5,387 bases of DNA, from assembly GCA_002733465.1 (NCBI GenBank), contig NVVT01000003.1, positions 18,149-23,535 of the forward strand. The letters are read 5' to 3'. The DNA comes from Kangiella sp. (GTDB taxonomy: Bacteria; Pseudomonadota; Gammaproteobacteria; Enterobacterales; Kangiellaceae). Position numbers and translations under genes: made by a program. Shown here one piece after another: positions 1 to 5,387 of the stretch. Position 1 is the first letter of the stretch, and every line of letters begins with the position of its first letter. The notes under the pieces are model-generated. The model was not told the DNA's origin. It was given only the letters and a program-made list of their open reading frames with translations, and did no database searches.

Positions 1-510
1 GAAAGACTTGAATGTGTGGTTAACGAAGATTTTGAACGAATGGAATATACCGAAGCGGTTAAAATTTTACAAAATTGCAATAAGAAATTTGAATACCCTG
101 TGTCTTGGGGGACTGATTTACAATCCGAACATGAACGCTATTTAGCTGAAGAAAAGGTCGGCAAACCTATTATTCTGATGAATTACCCTAAAGACATCAA
201 AGCTTTTTATATGCGAATGAATGATGACGAAAAAACAGTCGCCGCAATGGATATTTTGGCACCTGGTATTGGAGAGCTAGTTGGTGGAAGTCAACGTGAA
301 GAAAGACTGGACGTGCTAGATGCAAGAATTGAACAAATGGGATTACCTAAGGAAAACTATTGGTGGTACCGCGATTTACGTCGTTACGGCACAGTACCAC
401 ATGCCGGATTTGGCATGGGATTTGAGCGTGCAGTGATTTATGCTACTGGTATGCAGAATATACGGGACGTTATTCCATTCCCAAGAGCGCCTAAAACAGC
501 TGAATTCTAA
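1..510 (+). CDS. asnS: Asparaginyl-tRNA synthetase, C-terminal part (5' end outside window)
   Basis: This is the last 169 residues of asparaginyl-tRNA synthetase, a cytoplasmic class IIb enzyme that charges tRNA-Asn with asparagine using ATP. The reading frame is open from base 1 and ends at TAA 508-510. The family's usual length is about 466 residues, so roughly the first 300 (anticodon-binding domain and class II motifs 1 and 2) lie outside the window. Visible landmarks, counted from the window edge, are the segment LAPGIGELVGGSQREERLDV near residues 86-105, the YWWYRDLRRYG block near 120-130, and class II motif 3 GFGMGFER at 136-143, whose arginine contacts ATP. The end, RDVIPFPRAPKTAEF, matches the typical AsnRS C-terminus and argues against AspRS or the AsnA-type ligase. 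No frameshift is seen. A strong terminator follows 26 bases after the stop, so asnS ends its transcript here. Confidence 0.97.
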   Translation, partial: ERLECVVNEDFERMEYTEAVKILQNCNKKFEYPVSWGTDLQSEHERYLAEEKVGKPIILMNYPKDIKAFYMRMNDDEKTVAAMDILAPGIGELVGGSQREERLDVLDARIEQMGLPKENYWWYRDLRRYGTVPHAGFGMGFERAVIYATGMQNIRDVIPFPRAPKTAEF

Positions 511-536
511 GACGCCTTTAAATTTACTGTTTAAAT

Positions 537-568
537 AAAAAAACCGACTTAAATAAGTCGGTTTTTTT
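537..568. terminator. Bidirectional Rho-independent terminator between asnS and rmf
   Basis: A perfect 14-bp inverted repeat (arms 537-550 and 555-568) surrounds the 4-base loop AAAT. The GC-containing core is ACCGACTT/AAGTCGGT. Seven A at 537-543 and seven T at 562-568 give a U-run after the hairpin in either direction. It lies 26 bases after the asnS stop and 24 bases after the rmf stop, so it is well placed to end both convergent transcripts. Confidence 0.93.
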
Positions 569-592
569 GTAATTCTTATAGGTTTTTTTCAC

Positions 593-766
593 TTAATGAA
601 AATATCCCTCTCCTACTATTGCTTTAGCTTCTCGCCAGCCTCCGAGCCAGTGTTCTTTAATATCGGTTGAAGAAAATGGGCAAGCTTCGCTTGTTTTTCC
701 CGAAATACCTGCGTTATATCCTTTAGTATGTGCCCTTTCGAATCTATCTCTTTTTTGTCTTTTCAT
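593..766 (-). CDS. rmf: Ribosome modulation factor (RMF), ribosome hibernation protein
   Basis: This is a complete 57-residue protein with ATG at 766-764 and stop TAA at 595-593. RMF binds the 30S subunit near the anti-Shine-Dalgarno region in stationary phase or starvation and promotes pairing of 70S ribosomes into inactive 100S dimers. The translation begins MKRQKRDRFERAHTKGYNAG, contains a single Cys-Pro at 29-30, and carries the family signature WLGGWREA at residues 40-47. E. coli RMF (55 residues) has the same N-terminal basic block, GY..G..G spacing, CP and WLGGWREA, so the assignment rests on near full-length similarity. The Shine-Dalgarno sequence GAGGTAGG is just upstream. The gene is convergent with asnS and shares its terminator, and it diverges from bepA across a 413-base gap. 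In the family, expression is raised by ppGpp and slow growth; nothing in this sequence proves that here. Confidence 0.96.
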   Translation of the reverse strand: MKRQKRDRFERAHTKGYNAGISGKTSEACPFSSTDIKEHWLGGWREAKAIVGEGYFH

Positions 767-772
767 ATAAAA

Positions 773-780
773 CCTACCTC
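773..780 (-). promoter_or_regulatory. Ribosome binding site of rmf
   Basis: On the minus strand the sequence GAGGTAGG precedes the rmf ATG (766). The last AGG ends 6 bases from the start codon and the first GAGG ends 10 bases from it, so either purine block could pair with 16S rRNA. It confirms the 57-residue reading frame. Confidence 0.75.
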
Positions 781-858
781 ACTAGTCGATTGATTTGTCG
801 GCTGAAGAGAACAAAAAACTGAAAAGTTGTTTTCAATCTTTTCTTCAACACTGGTTTG

Positions 859-888
859 ACAATAGAATGTACCAAAAAGTTTCGCCAA
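859..888 (-). promoter_or_regulatory. Candidate rmf promoter (weak match)
   Basis: Read on the minus strand, TTGGCG (888-883) and TATTGT (864-859) are separated by 18 bases and would start transcription near 852, leaving a leader of about 85 bases before rmf. A competing reading uses TTGTCA at 862-857 as the -35 element with a poor -10 (AAGATT) 16 bases on. Neither is close to consensus, so the promoter is inferred from position more than from sequence. Confidence 0.25.
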
Positions 889-997
889 TATTTAATTGTT
901 CTTAAAAATCCTAAAAATAGCTCTTTTTATAACTAAAGTTAATATAGATTCGAGAAAGAACCGTTATCCCCTTGTTTTAACAAGTTACTTTTCTTTG

Positions 998-1024
998 AAT
1001 AAGTATGACTTAGACATACTTATT
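998..1024. repeat. 10-bp perfect inverted repeat in the rmf-bepA intergenic region
   Basis: Arms AATAAGTATG (998-1007) and CATACTTATT (1015-1024) are perfectly complementary around the 7-base spacer ACTTAGA. Copies of TTTGAAT at 994-1000 and 1024-1030 overlap the two outer edges and are exactly 30 bases apart. The stem is AT-rich and not followed by a proper U-run, so it is a poor terminator. It could be a regulator binding site serving either divergent gene, but no known operator is recognised. Confidence 0.6.
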
Positions 1025-1082
1025 TTGAATTTTCTTTGGTAAATTAAGCTATACCTACGGCTTTTATTTTCATACAATTGAT

Positions 1083-1108
1083 GAACTATATTATTTTGGC
1101 CTGTCTAT
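1083..1108 (+). promoter_or_regulatory. Candidate sigma-E-like promoter of bepA
   Basis: GAACTA (1083-1088), a 15-base spacer, and TCTAT (1104-1108) resemble the envelope-stress sigma factor consensus of GAACTT, about 16 bases, then TCTGA/TCTAA. Each element has one or two mismatches. Transcription would begin near 1114, about 66 bases before the bepA start. The idea gains weight because E. coli bepA (yfgC) belongs to the sigma-E regulon. No better sigma-70 promoter was seen close to the gene. Confidence 0.35.
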
Positions 1109-1167
1109 ATTTGGATAATGAAGAAATAACTTCGTTAATACTCAAAACCTAAGCACCGCCTTAATTG

Positions 1168-1173
1168 AAAGGA
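1168..1173 (+). promoter_or_regulatory. Ribosome binding site that decides the bepA start
   Basis: AAAGGA at 1168-1173 lies 6 bases before the TTG at 1180, an ideal spacing. The alternative in-frame TTG at 1165 lies upstream of this element and has no purine-rich sequence of its own, so 1180 is preferred. There is no ATG or GTG codon in the early frame. Confidence 0.65.
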
Positions 1174-1179
1174 AAATCT

Positions 1180-2649
1180 TTGTCTCATTTTAGCATCAAA
1201 GCAGCAGCTGTTAGTTTCGTCTATTTTTCTCTCTTTTTATTCACTTTAATCGACTCAACGAAAGCCGCCAACAATAACTTACCTGAAATAGGTAGCAGCG
1301 CCTCTCAAGCGCTAAGCTTAGCCAAAGAGCAAGCTATTGGTGATTCGTATATGCGCCAACTACGTTCTTTAGCCCCGTTAATGAACGACCCTGAAGTGAA
1401 TGATTATATTCAGCACTTAGGTTTCAAACTGGTTGAAAATAACCTTAGAGCATCTGACCGCCCTTTTCTTTTCTTTGTGATACAAGATAACACTATCAAT
1501 GCTTTCGCATTACCGGGCGGTTATATCGGCATTCATACAGGTTTAATCACTAAAAGTGAAAATGAGAGCGAACTCGCATCGGTTATTGCACACGAAATAG
1601 CTCACGTTACTCAACGACACCTTGCTAGAAGAATAGAGTTACAAAGCCAGATGGCAATCCCATCTTTAGCCGCTTTTGTAGCAGCCATTTTAATAGCCAG
1701 TCAATCAAGAAATTCAGATGCGGCCATTGCAACAATGGTCGGTTCACAGGGATTAGCACAACAATCAATAATAAATCATACTCGATCCAACGAATCTGAA
1801 GCAGATCGTATTGGTATTACGACTATGTTTAGATCCGGTTTCGATCCCGATGCCGTTGCATCCTTCTTTGAGAAAATGCAAGCGAATAGTCGATACCAGT
1901 CTAATTCTTTTGAATTTTTAAGAACTCACCCGCTTTCACGCAACCGAATTACTGATGCTAGATTAAGAGCGTCAGAATTTCCCAACAGACCAGTGATAGA
2001 AAAACCGACCTATAGTTTGATTAAGGAAAAGATTATTGCTTTAACAGCACGTATTACTCCAACTCTATTGCAATCGGCCAGCTCACGTTACAAAGATGGA
2101 CAACTTGATACCGATGCTAAAATTTACGGTTATGCGGTATTGTTATCGAGGGCAAAAAAATTCAAACAAGCGGAGCGTTTATTGCAAATTTTGATAGAGA
2201 AAGCCCCTAGCCAAACGAGTTATGCTATCGCCATGGCAGAACTTAATATCATAAAAGGTACACCAAAACGTTCATTACCTATTATTCAAGAATTTTTAGA
2301 TAAGATACCCGGGAATTTAGCTTTGATAGAAATGAATACAAAATTACTATTAGCTAATAATCAAGCAGAAAAGGCTCGCGAATTAATACTAGAAAACATT
2401 CATATGACACTTCAAGCGCCCTACTTATTGAAGCTTTTATCCAAAGCCCAAGAACAATCAGGTCATAATTCAGAAGTGTTTGAAACGGAAGGAAACTATC
2501 TGCTTTCAATAGGCGACTTGATAGGAGCAAGAAATCAATATTATCAGGCGCTAAATACCCAAACCGAAGATCCTTATGCTCGACAAAGAATTAACTCGCA
2601 ACTCGCTAGAATAAAAGAGTTTCTTTACAAAAGAAGTTTACGTCATTAG
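1180..2649 (+). CDS. bepA: BepA family M48 zinc metalloprotease/chaperone with TPR domain, periplasmic
   Basis: BepA is a periplasmic M48 protease-chaperone that helps insert the LptD lipopolysaccharide translocon and degrades stalled LptD and BamA at the BAM complex. Counting from TTG 1180, the protein has 489 residues (E. coli BepA: 487). Residues 1-29 look like a signal peptide: Lys7, a hydrophobic core, then STKA followed by ANNN, with no lipobox. The catalytic motif HEIAH is at 138-142, with zinc ligands H138 and H142 and catalytic E139. The third ligand is E207 in NESEADRIG, and H250 in THPLSRNR matches the regulatory His246 switch of the E. coli enzyme. A hydrophobic stretch at about 160-175 corresponds to the membrane-facing loop. 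Residues from about 300 onward are helical TPR-like repeats. An in-frame TTG at 1165 would add five residues but lacks a ribosome binding site. The paralogue LoiP is less likely because it is a lipoprotein without the TPR tail. Confidence 0.93.
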   Translation: MSHFSIKAAAVSFVYFSLFLFTLIDSTKAANNNLPEIGSSASQALSLAKEQAIGDSYMRQLRSLAPLMNDPEVNDYIQHLGFKLVENNLRASDRPFLFFVIQDNTINAFALPGGYIGIHTGLITKSENESELASVIAHEIAHVTQRHLARRIELQSQMAIPSLAAFVAAILIASQSRNSDAAIATMVGSQGLAQQSIINHTRSNESEADRIGITTMFRSGFDPDAVASFFEKMQANSRYQSNSFEFLRTHPLSRNRITDARLRASEFPNRPVIEKPTYSLIKEKIIALTARITPTLLQSASSRYKDGQLDTDAKIYGYAVLLSRAKKFKQAERLLQILIEKAPSQTSYAIAMAELNIIKGTPKRSLPIIQEFLDKIPGNLALIEMNTKLLLANNQAEKARELILENIHMTLQAPYLLKLLSKAQEQSGHNSEVFETEGNYLLSIGDLIGARNQYYQALNTQTEDPYARQRINSQLARIKEFLYKRSLRH

Positions 2650-2650
2650 T

Positions 2651-2692
2651 TTTTAGACGCTAGCTTTTAGACAACCGTTTTTAGACATATAG
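2651..2692. repeat. Three tandem 14-bp units headed by TTTTAGAC
   Basis: TTTTAGAC occurs at 2651-2658, 2665-2672 and 2679-2686, each exactly 14 bases after the last; the six bases after each core differ. The array fills the junction between the bepA stop (2649) and the stop of the convergent small gene (2681-2683), which lies inside the third core. Because 14 is not a multiple of three, the TAG on + and the TAA on - in each core fall in all three frames of both strands. No convincing terminator hairpin is seen at this junction. Confidence 0.7.
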
Positions 2693-3085
2693 ATCCAATC
2701 CAATACCTAAGTCAGCCAATTTTGAAGATGCAATAATTTCGGTTTGCAAATAGAGATCAGAGCGTCTTTTAGTACTAATTTCAATCTGTTCGCCCTTTGC
2801 TCTTAGTTTGAAGACTGTATCTAACAAATTCGGATTGATCTTAGTCGCAGGTCGAGCACTAGCACCGGTTTGATTAGTCGTTATTTTGCCAGTAGTTGAA
2901 TTTCTATTATTTATATCAAAAGAGCTAATCGAAGAGCTGTTTTGAGTTCTACTTAGTTTATCTGATGCAAACTGAGGTTCATCACCTGTGACAACTCCCT
3001 TTCGGTTTGGCACAATCGCCTTTGTAGCAATAGGCAGATTAACCTTATTGGCCGAATAGTTGTTAATTGAAGATGATAGTTTCAA
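2681..3085 (-). CDS. Hypothetical small protein, low-complexity N-terminus and ordered C-terminus
   Basis: I do not recognise this 134-residue protein. Its first 82 residues are rich in Ser, Thr, Asn and Gln and look disordered. From about 83 the composition changes to an ordered, probably helical segment containing NPNLLDTVFKLRAKGEQIEI and then STKRRSDLYLQTEI, ending SSKLADLGIGLDLYV. There is no Cys, no Met after the first residue, no signal peptide and no membrane segment, so it is probably cytoplasmic. The start used is TTG 3085-3083; the nearest Shine-Dalgarno-like AAGGA (3103-3099) is 13 bases away, which is long, and no in-frame ATG exists between the upstream stop (3115-3113) and the end. 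The true start is therefore uncertain and could be a downstream codon. It lies 116 bases after tsaB on the same strand and converges on bepA. A long open frame with a plausible C-terminal domain supports a real gene, but no homologue could be checked. Confidence 0.6.
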   Translation of the reverse strand: MKLSSSINNYSANKVNLPIATKAIVPNRKGVVTGDEPQFASDKLSRTQNSSSISSFDINNRNSTTGKITTNQTGASARPATKINPNLLDTVFKLRAKGEQIEISTKRRSDLYLQTEIIASSKLADLGIGLDLYV

Positions 3086-3184
3086 ACTTAAATTATTATC
3101 CTTAATTACATCCTAAATTAGATCCGTCAAATGTCGGAGTTGCATAAGGTCAGGTTTACCCAAGCTTAAACTTAGCCATAGACT

Positions 3185-3199
3185 TAATAGGCTATTATA
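3185..3199 (-). promoter_or_regulatory. Possible -10 element and small palindrome upstream of the small hypothetical gene
   Basis: Just after the tsaB stop, TAATAG-G-CTATTA (3185-3197) is a 13-base palindrome, and on the minus strand a perfect TATAAT lies at 3199-3194. No good -35 hexamer is present at 16-18 bases, only an A-rich tract. It may drive the 134-residue gene separately from tsaB with a leader of about 100 bases, but in AT-rich DNA a TATAAT is easily found by chance. Confidence 0.25.
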
Positions 3200-3201
3200 G
3201 A

Positions 3202-3915
3202 TTATTTTTTAACCAATTTCTTTTTTGCCACGTTATTTCTTATATAAATTGGTTGTAGTTGTTCTGGTTTTAATAATTTATTGGACTTTAAAGACGTTTC
3301 TGCGATCAATAACAACTCTTTTGCATCAGGAAATTGATTATTTAATGAGGTGCAACTTAATCGATTGATAGAGTCGTTAAACTCATATTCTGACCAACCG
3401 CTCCCAATTAATACAATTTCAGAGCTTGAGAGCGATTTCGAGTCAATTTTCCAATGTTCTAAATCGATCTCCATCGGTTTATAAACGCCCTCTTTTCCAA
3501 TAATTTTTGCACCAAAATCTCCATCTCTTTCAAAAACTGCAAAATAGACTTCTTGCATTCGAGCATCAATCGCACTGATACAGAATTCTGCTTGACATTG
3601 TTTGAAGCCACTAATGGCTAATATTTCTAAAGAAGACACTGCGATACAAGGTAAATTTGACGCAAAAGCTAATCCTTGAGCTACTGAAACAGCAATCCTC
3701 AAACCAGTAAATGCACCTGGCCCCACACAACAGGCAATAGCGTCAAGTTCAACTAATTCGATTTCAGCTTCCTTTAAAACTTCATCGACCATCGGTAGCA
3801 ATAATTCTGCATGCTTACGTGGTGCTAACTGAAACCTATTATAAACTTTACCCTCATCCATTAACGCAACTGAGCAGGCTTCAGTTGATGAATCAATCGC
3901 TAATATCTTACTCAT
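3202..3915 (-). CDS. tsaB: tRNA threonylcarbamoyladenosine biosynthesis protein TsaB
   Basis: TsaB is the scaffold partner of TsaD. With TsaE and TsaC it makes the universal t6A modification at position 37 of tRNAs that read ANN codons. It has an ASKHA-type fold but lacks the catalytic metal site of TsaD. The 237 residues (E. coli: 231) run from ATG 3915-3913. They show the N-terminal ILAIDSSTEACSVAL block (4-18), GPGAFTGLR (65-73), the AIDARMQEVY segment (115-124), and the typical C-terminus PIYIRNNVAKKK (222-233). The frame is intact. The start codon has only a weak Shine-Dalgarno sequence, consistent with translation coupled to or dependent on the upstream yoaA transcript, whose stop is 44 bases away. 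The yoaA-tsaB order is the same as in E. coli (yoaA-yeaZ). Confidence 0.95.
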   Translation of the reverse strand: MSKILAIDSSTEACSVALMDEGKVYNRFQLAPRKHAELLLPMVDEVLKEAEIELVELDAIACCVGPGAFTGLRIAVSVAQGLAFASNLPCIAVSSLEILAISGFKQCQAEFCISAIDARMQEVYFAVFERDGDFGAKIIGKEGVYKPMEIDLEHWKIDSKSLSSSEIVLIGSGWSEYEFNDSINRLSCTSLNNQFPDAKELLLIAETSLKSNKLLKPEQLQPIYIRNNVAKKKLVKK

Positions 3916-3959
3916 TAATTTCTATCATCTTATAAATCTCTTTTAGACGTATTAAGCAT

Positions 3960-5387
3960 CTAATTGTCGAATCCATCAATAAAATCAAGCACCGTATTTA
4001 AATCTCGAGTTCTTTTCATATCGGGCAAGCTATTGATGAATAATTTCGCATAATCCTTTCCCACTAATCGAGGATCACAAACACAAACCACGCCTTTATC
4101 CTCAATTCCTCTAATCAGTCGACCAACACCTTGTTTTAGGCTCAACACTGCATCTGGTATTTGTAAGTCATAAAAAGGGTTTCCGCCGGATTGTCTAGAA
4201 CGTTGGATTTTCGCATTGAGAATGGGATCGTCGGGTGGTGCAAAGGGCAATTTATCTATCACTACCAGTGAGAGATCTTGTCCCTGCACGTCAACGCCCT
4301 CCCAAAAGCTTCCTGTAGCAATTAAAACTGAATGCTCTTCCTCTACAAACCGTTTTAATAATGCTTCTTTGCTCTCTTCGCCTTGAACTAAGCAATTAAA
4401 TACTCCGTACTCTTTCAATTTCTCGGCGGCTTTTTGTAGCGCTCTATGACTGGTAAATAGCAAGAATGCTCTACCATTGGTTTTTTCTAATAAAGGCAAT
4501 ACCGCTTCAATCACTTTATTGGTATGTTGTTTATCACTGGGTGATGGAAGACCTCTAGGCACGTAAAACAGTGACTGATTTTGATAATCAAACGAAGAAG
4601 GTAATTCTTTTTCTTTAATCCCGTTCCAGCCAAGTTCATTAACATAATGTTCAAAACTTTGATTGACGGTTAACGTCGCCGAAGTCATTATCCAGCTTGA
4701 TTCTGAGTAGCGAGAACGGCTCGCTTGAAATAACTCCGCCACATCCAATGGAGTCGAATTTAAACGAAAGCTAGCTCTATTGGTTTCATACCAGTTGACT
4801 CGTATTCCAGTAGATTGGTTACCCTCAGTAAATCCTTTAAGGGCTAACTTAAACGATAACAGCCTGTCAAAACAAGACTCTAATGTTTTAGTTCTAGTGG
4901 AATTGACTTTAACTATCTCTAGTAAATTATTAATTTTATTAGCTAAACTAACAATACCATCCTCAGATGCTTCTCTATTTCTAGCGCGAGAAGTTTGCCA
5001 CTCTTCTTTAATATCAAAATTAGGCAGACTTAACCGAAATTCCTTAACTTCCTTTGCTAATCTTTCTGAATCTAACAATAAATCTCGGCAATCGGTCACC
5101 TGAGTTCGATACTCTAACTCTACTTCCTTACAAACTTCGGTTAACTGACGGCTAGTTAAAGAATCGCCATAAAATTGATAGGCCGTTTTAGGCAAATGAT
5201 GTGCTTCATCGATAATGAAAATGTCGGTATCAGGTAACAGTTCTCCAAATCCATCTTCCTTTAAAACTAAATCCGCTAACAATAAATGATGGTTAACCAC
5301 TAAAATTTTTGCTTTCCTCGCTCTATCGCGTGCAGCAGCTAAATAACAGTCTTCTATAGCGGGACAGTCTTGACCCAAACAATTTTC
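3960..5387 (-). CDS. yoaA: YoaA/DinG family iron-sulfur DNA helicase, N-terminus outside window
   Basis: This is the C-terminal 475 residues of an XPD/DinG-type superfamily 2 helicase that unwinds DNA 5' to 3' with ATP. E. coli YoaA binds the HolC (chi) subunit of polymerase III and aids repair at stalled forks. The frame is open to the right edge, so the apparent TTG start at 5378 is not the real one; about 160 residues including the Walker A motif are missing. From the edge, C3, C8 and C14 form the C-x4-C-x5-C part of the 4Fe-4S cluster motif. DEAH is at 60-63, TSAT at 235-238, the FLLFTSHRAL strand at 308-317, GSFWEGVD at 359-366, and the arginine-finger motif QGVGRLIRG at 419-427. The cluster motif, the tsaB neighbour and the short length favour YoaA over the longer DinG, but the HolC-binding part cannot be verified. 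Confidence 0.9.
   Translation of the reverse strand, partial: ENCLGQDCPAIEDCYLAAARDRARKAKILVVNHHLLLADLVLKEDGFGELLPDTDIFIIDEAHHLPKTAYQFYGDSLTSRQLTEVCKEVELEYRTQVTDCRDLLLDSERLAKEVKEFRLSLPNFDIKEEWQTSRARNREASEDGIVSLANKINNLLEIVKVNSTRTKTLESCFDRLLSFKLALKGFTEGNQSTGIRVNWYETNRASFRLNSTPLDVAELFQASRSRYSESSWIMTSATLTVNQSFEHYVNELGWNGIKEKELPSSFDYQNQSLFYVPRGLPSPSDKQHTNKVIEAVLPLLEKTNGRAFLLFTSHRALQKAAEKLKEYGVFNCLVQGEESKEALLKRFVEEEHSVLIATGSFWEGVDVQGQDLSLVVIDKLPFAPPDDPILNAKIQRSRQSGGNPFYDLQIPDAVLSLKQGVGRLIRGIEDKGVVCVCDPRLVGKDYAKLFINSLPDMKRTRDLNTVLDFIDGFDN

Larger units (their letters stand above)
767..1179. other. Divergent AT-rich intergenic region between rmf and bepA
   Basis: I find no convincing gene, tRNA or structured RNA in these 413 bases. 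The left part (767 to about 890) should be the rmf leader and promoter. The middle (about 900-995) is AT-rich with short near-repeats (TAAAAAT at 903-909 and 912-918; TAACT/AGTTA arms at 930-941) and a small inverted repeat CTTGTT/AACAAG at 971-984. A stronger inverted repeat occupies 998-1024. The right part (about 1080-1179) should carry the bepA promoter and ribosome binding site. A 23-codon frame at 1081-1152 has no ribosome binding site and is not called. Confidence 0.6.

Noticed and set aside
815..840. Imperfect hairpin in the rmf leader (AAAACAACT / AGTTTTTT with a bulge on the minus strand)
   Set aside because: It is short, A/T-only apart from two pairs, and interrupted; it could form by chance in this AT-rich region, so it is not called as a riboswitch or attenuator.
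998..1024. The inverted repeat as a Rho-independent terminator
   Set aside because: The stem has only two GC pairs, there is no run of T directly after it on either strand, and no gene ends near it.
1081..1152. A 23-codon ATG frame (MNYIILACLYLDNEEITS...) ahead of bepA, possibly a leader peptide
   Set aside because: It has no Shine-Dalgarno sequence, overlaps the candidate promoter, would not be transcribed if transcription starts near 1114, and shows no attenuator structure.
2651..2692. The three repeated units as a CRISPR array
   Set aside because: The conserved core is only 8 bases with 6-base variable parts, far below CRISPR repeat and spacer sizes, and there are no cas genes nearby.
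3185..3197. The palindrome after tsaB as a terminator
   Set aside because: It is a 6-bp AT-rich arm with a one-base centre and no following U-run on the minus strand; it cannot form a stable terminator hairpin.
4780..5103. A 107-codon open frame on the + strand
   Set aside because: It lies wholly antisense within yoaA, whose frame carries recognised helicase motifs on both sides of it. The translation has no recognisable domain and there is no ribosome binding site or intergenic space; it is a shadow frame.

Overview
This window is a stretch of AT-rich chromosome from a gammaproteobacterium. The best taxonomic marker is an intact gene for ribosome modulation factor (RMF), which is essentially confined to Gammaproteobacteria. 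A BepA-type periplasmic protease and an adjacent yoaA-tsaB pair, an arrangement also known from E. coli, support this. The AT-rich composition would suit a marine or psychrophilic lineage, but no genus can be named from the sequence alone.

Layout, left to right: (1) 1-510, the 3' end of asnS (asparaginyl-tRNA synthetase) on +. (2) 537-568, a strong symmetric terminator shared with the convergent gene. (3) 593-766, rmf on -, a 57-residue gene easily missed because of its size. (4) 767-1179, a divergent, AT-rich intergenic region with the rmf leader, a 10-bp inverted repeat and a candidate sigma-E-like promoter for the next gene. (5) 1180-2649, bepA on +, probably starting at a TTG behind a good Shine-Dalgarno sequence and encoding an exported M48 metalloprotease with a TPR tail. 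(6) 2650-2692, a 14-bp-period triplicate repeat in the convergent junction. (7) 2681-3085, an unrecognised small protein on -. (8) 3202-3915, tsaB on -. (9) 3960-5387, yoaA on -, cut by the right edge and missing its N-terminus.

The genes fall into housekeeping roles: translation (asnS; tsaB, for the t6A modification of tRNA), ribosome hibernation (rmf), outer-membrane quality control (bepA) and DNA repair (yoaA). yoaA, tsaB and perhaps the unknown gene are read in the same direction and could share a transcript. I see no mobile element, CRISPR array, toxin-antitoxin pair, defence system, RNA gene or obvious foreign insertion. I do not claim a previously undescribed system here. The least explained items are the 134-residue protein at 2681-3085, the three-copy repeat beside it, and the inverted repeat at 998-1024.
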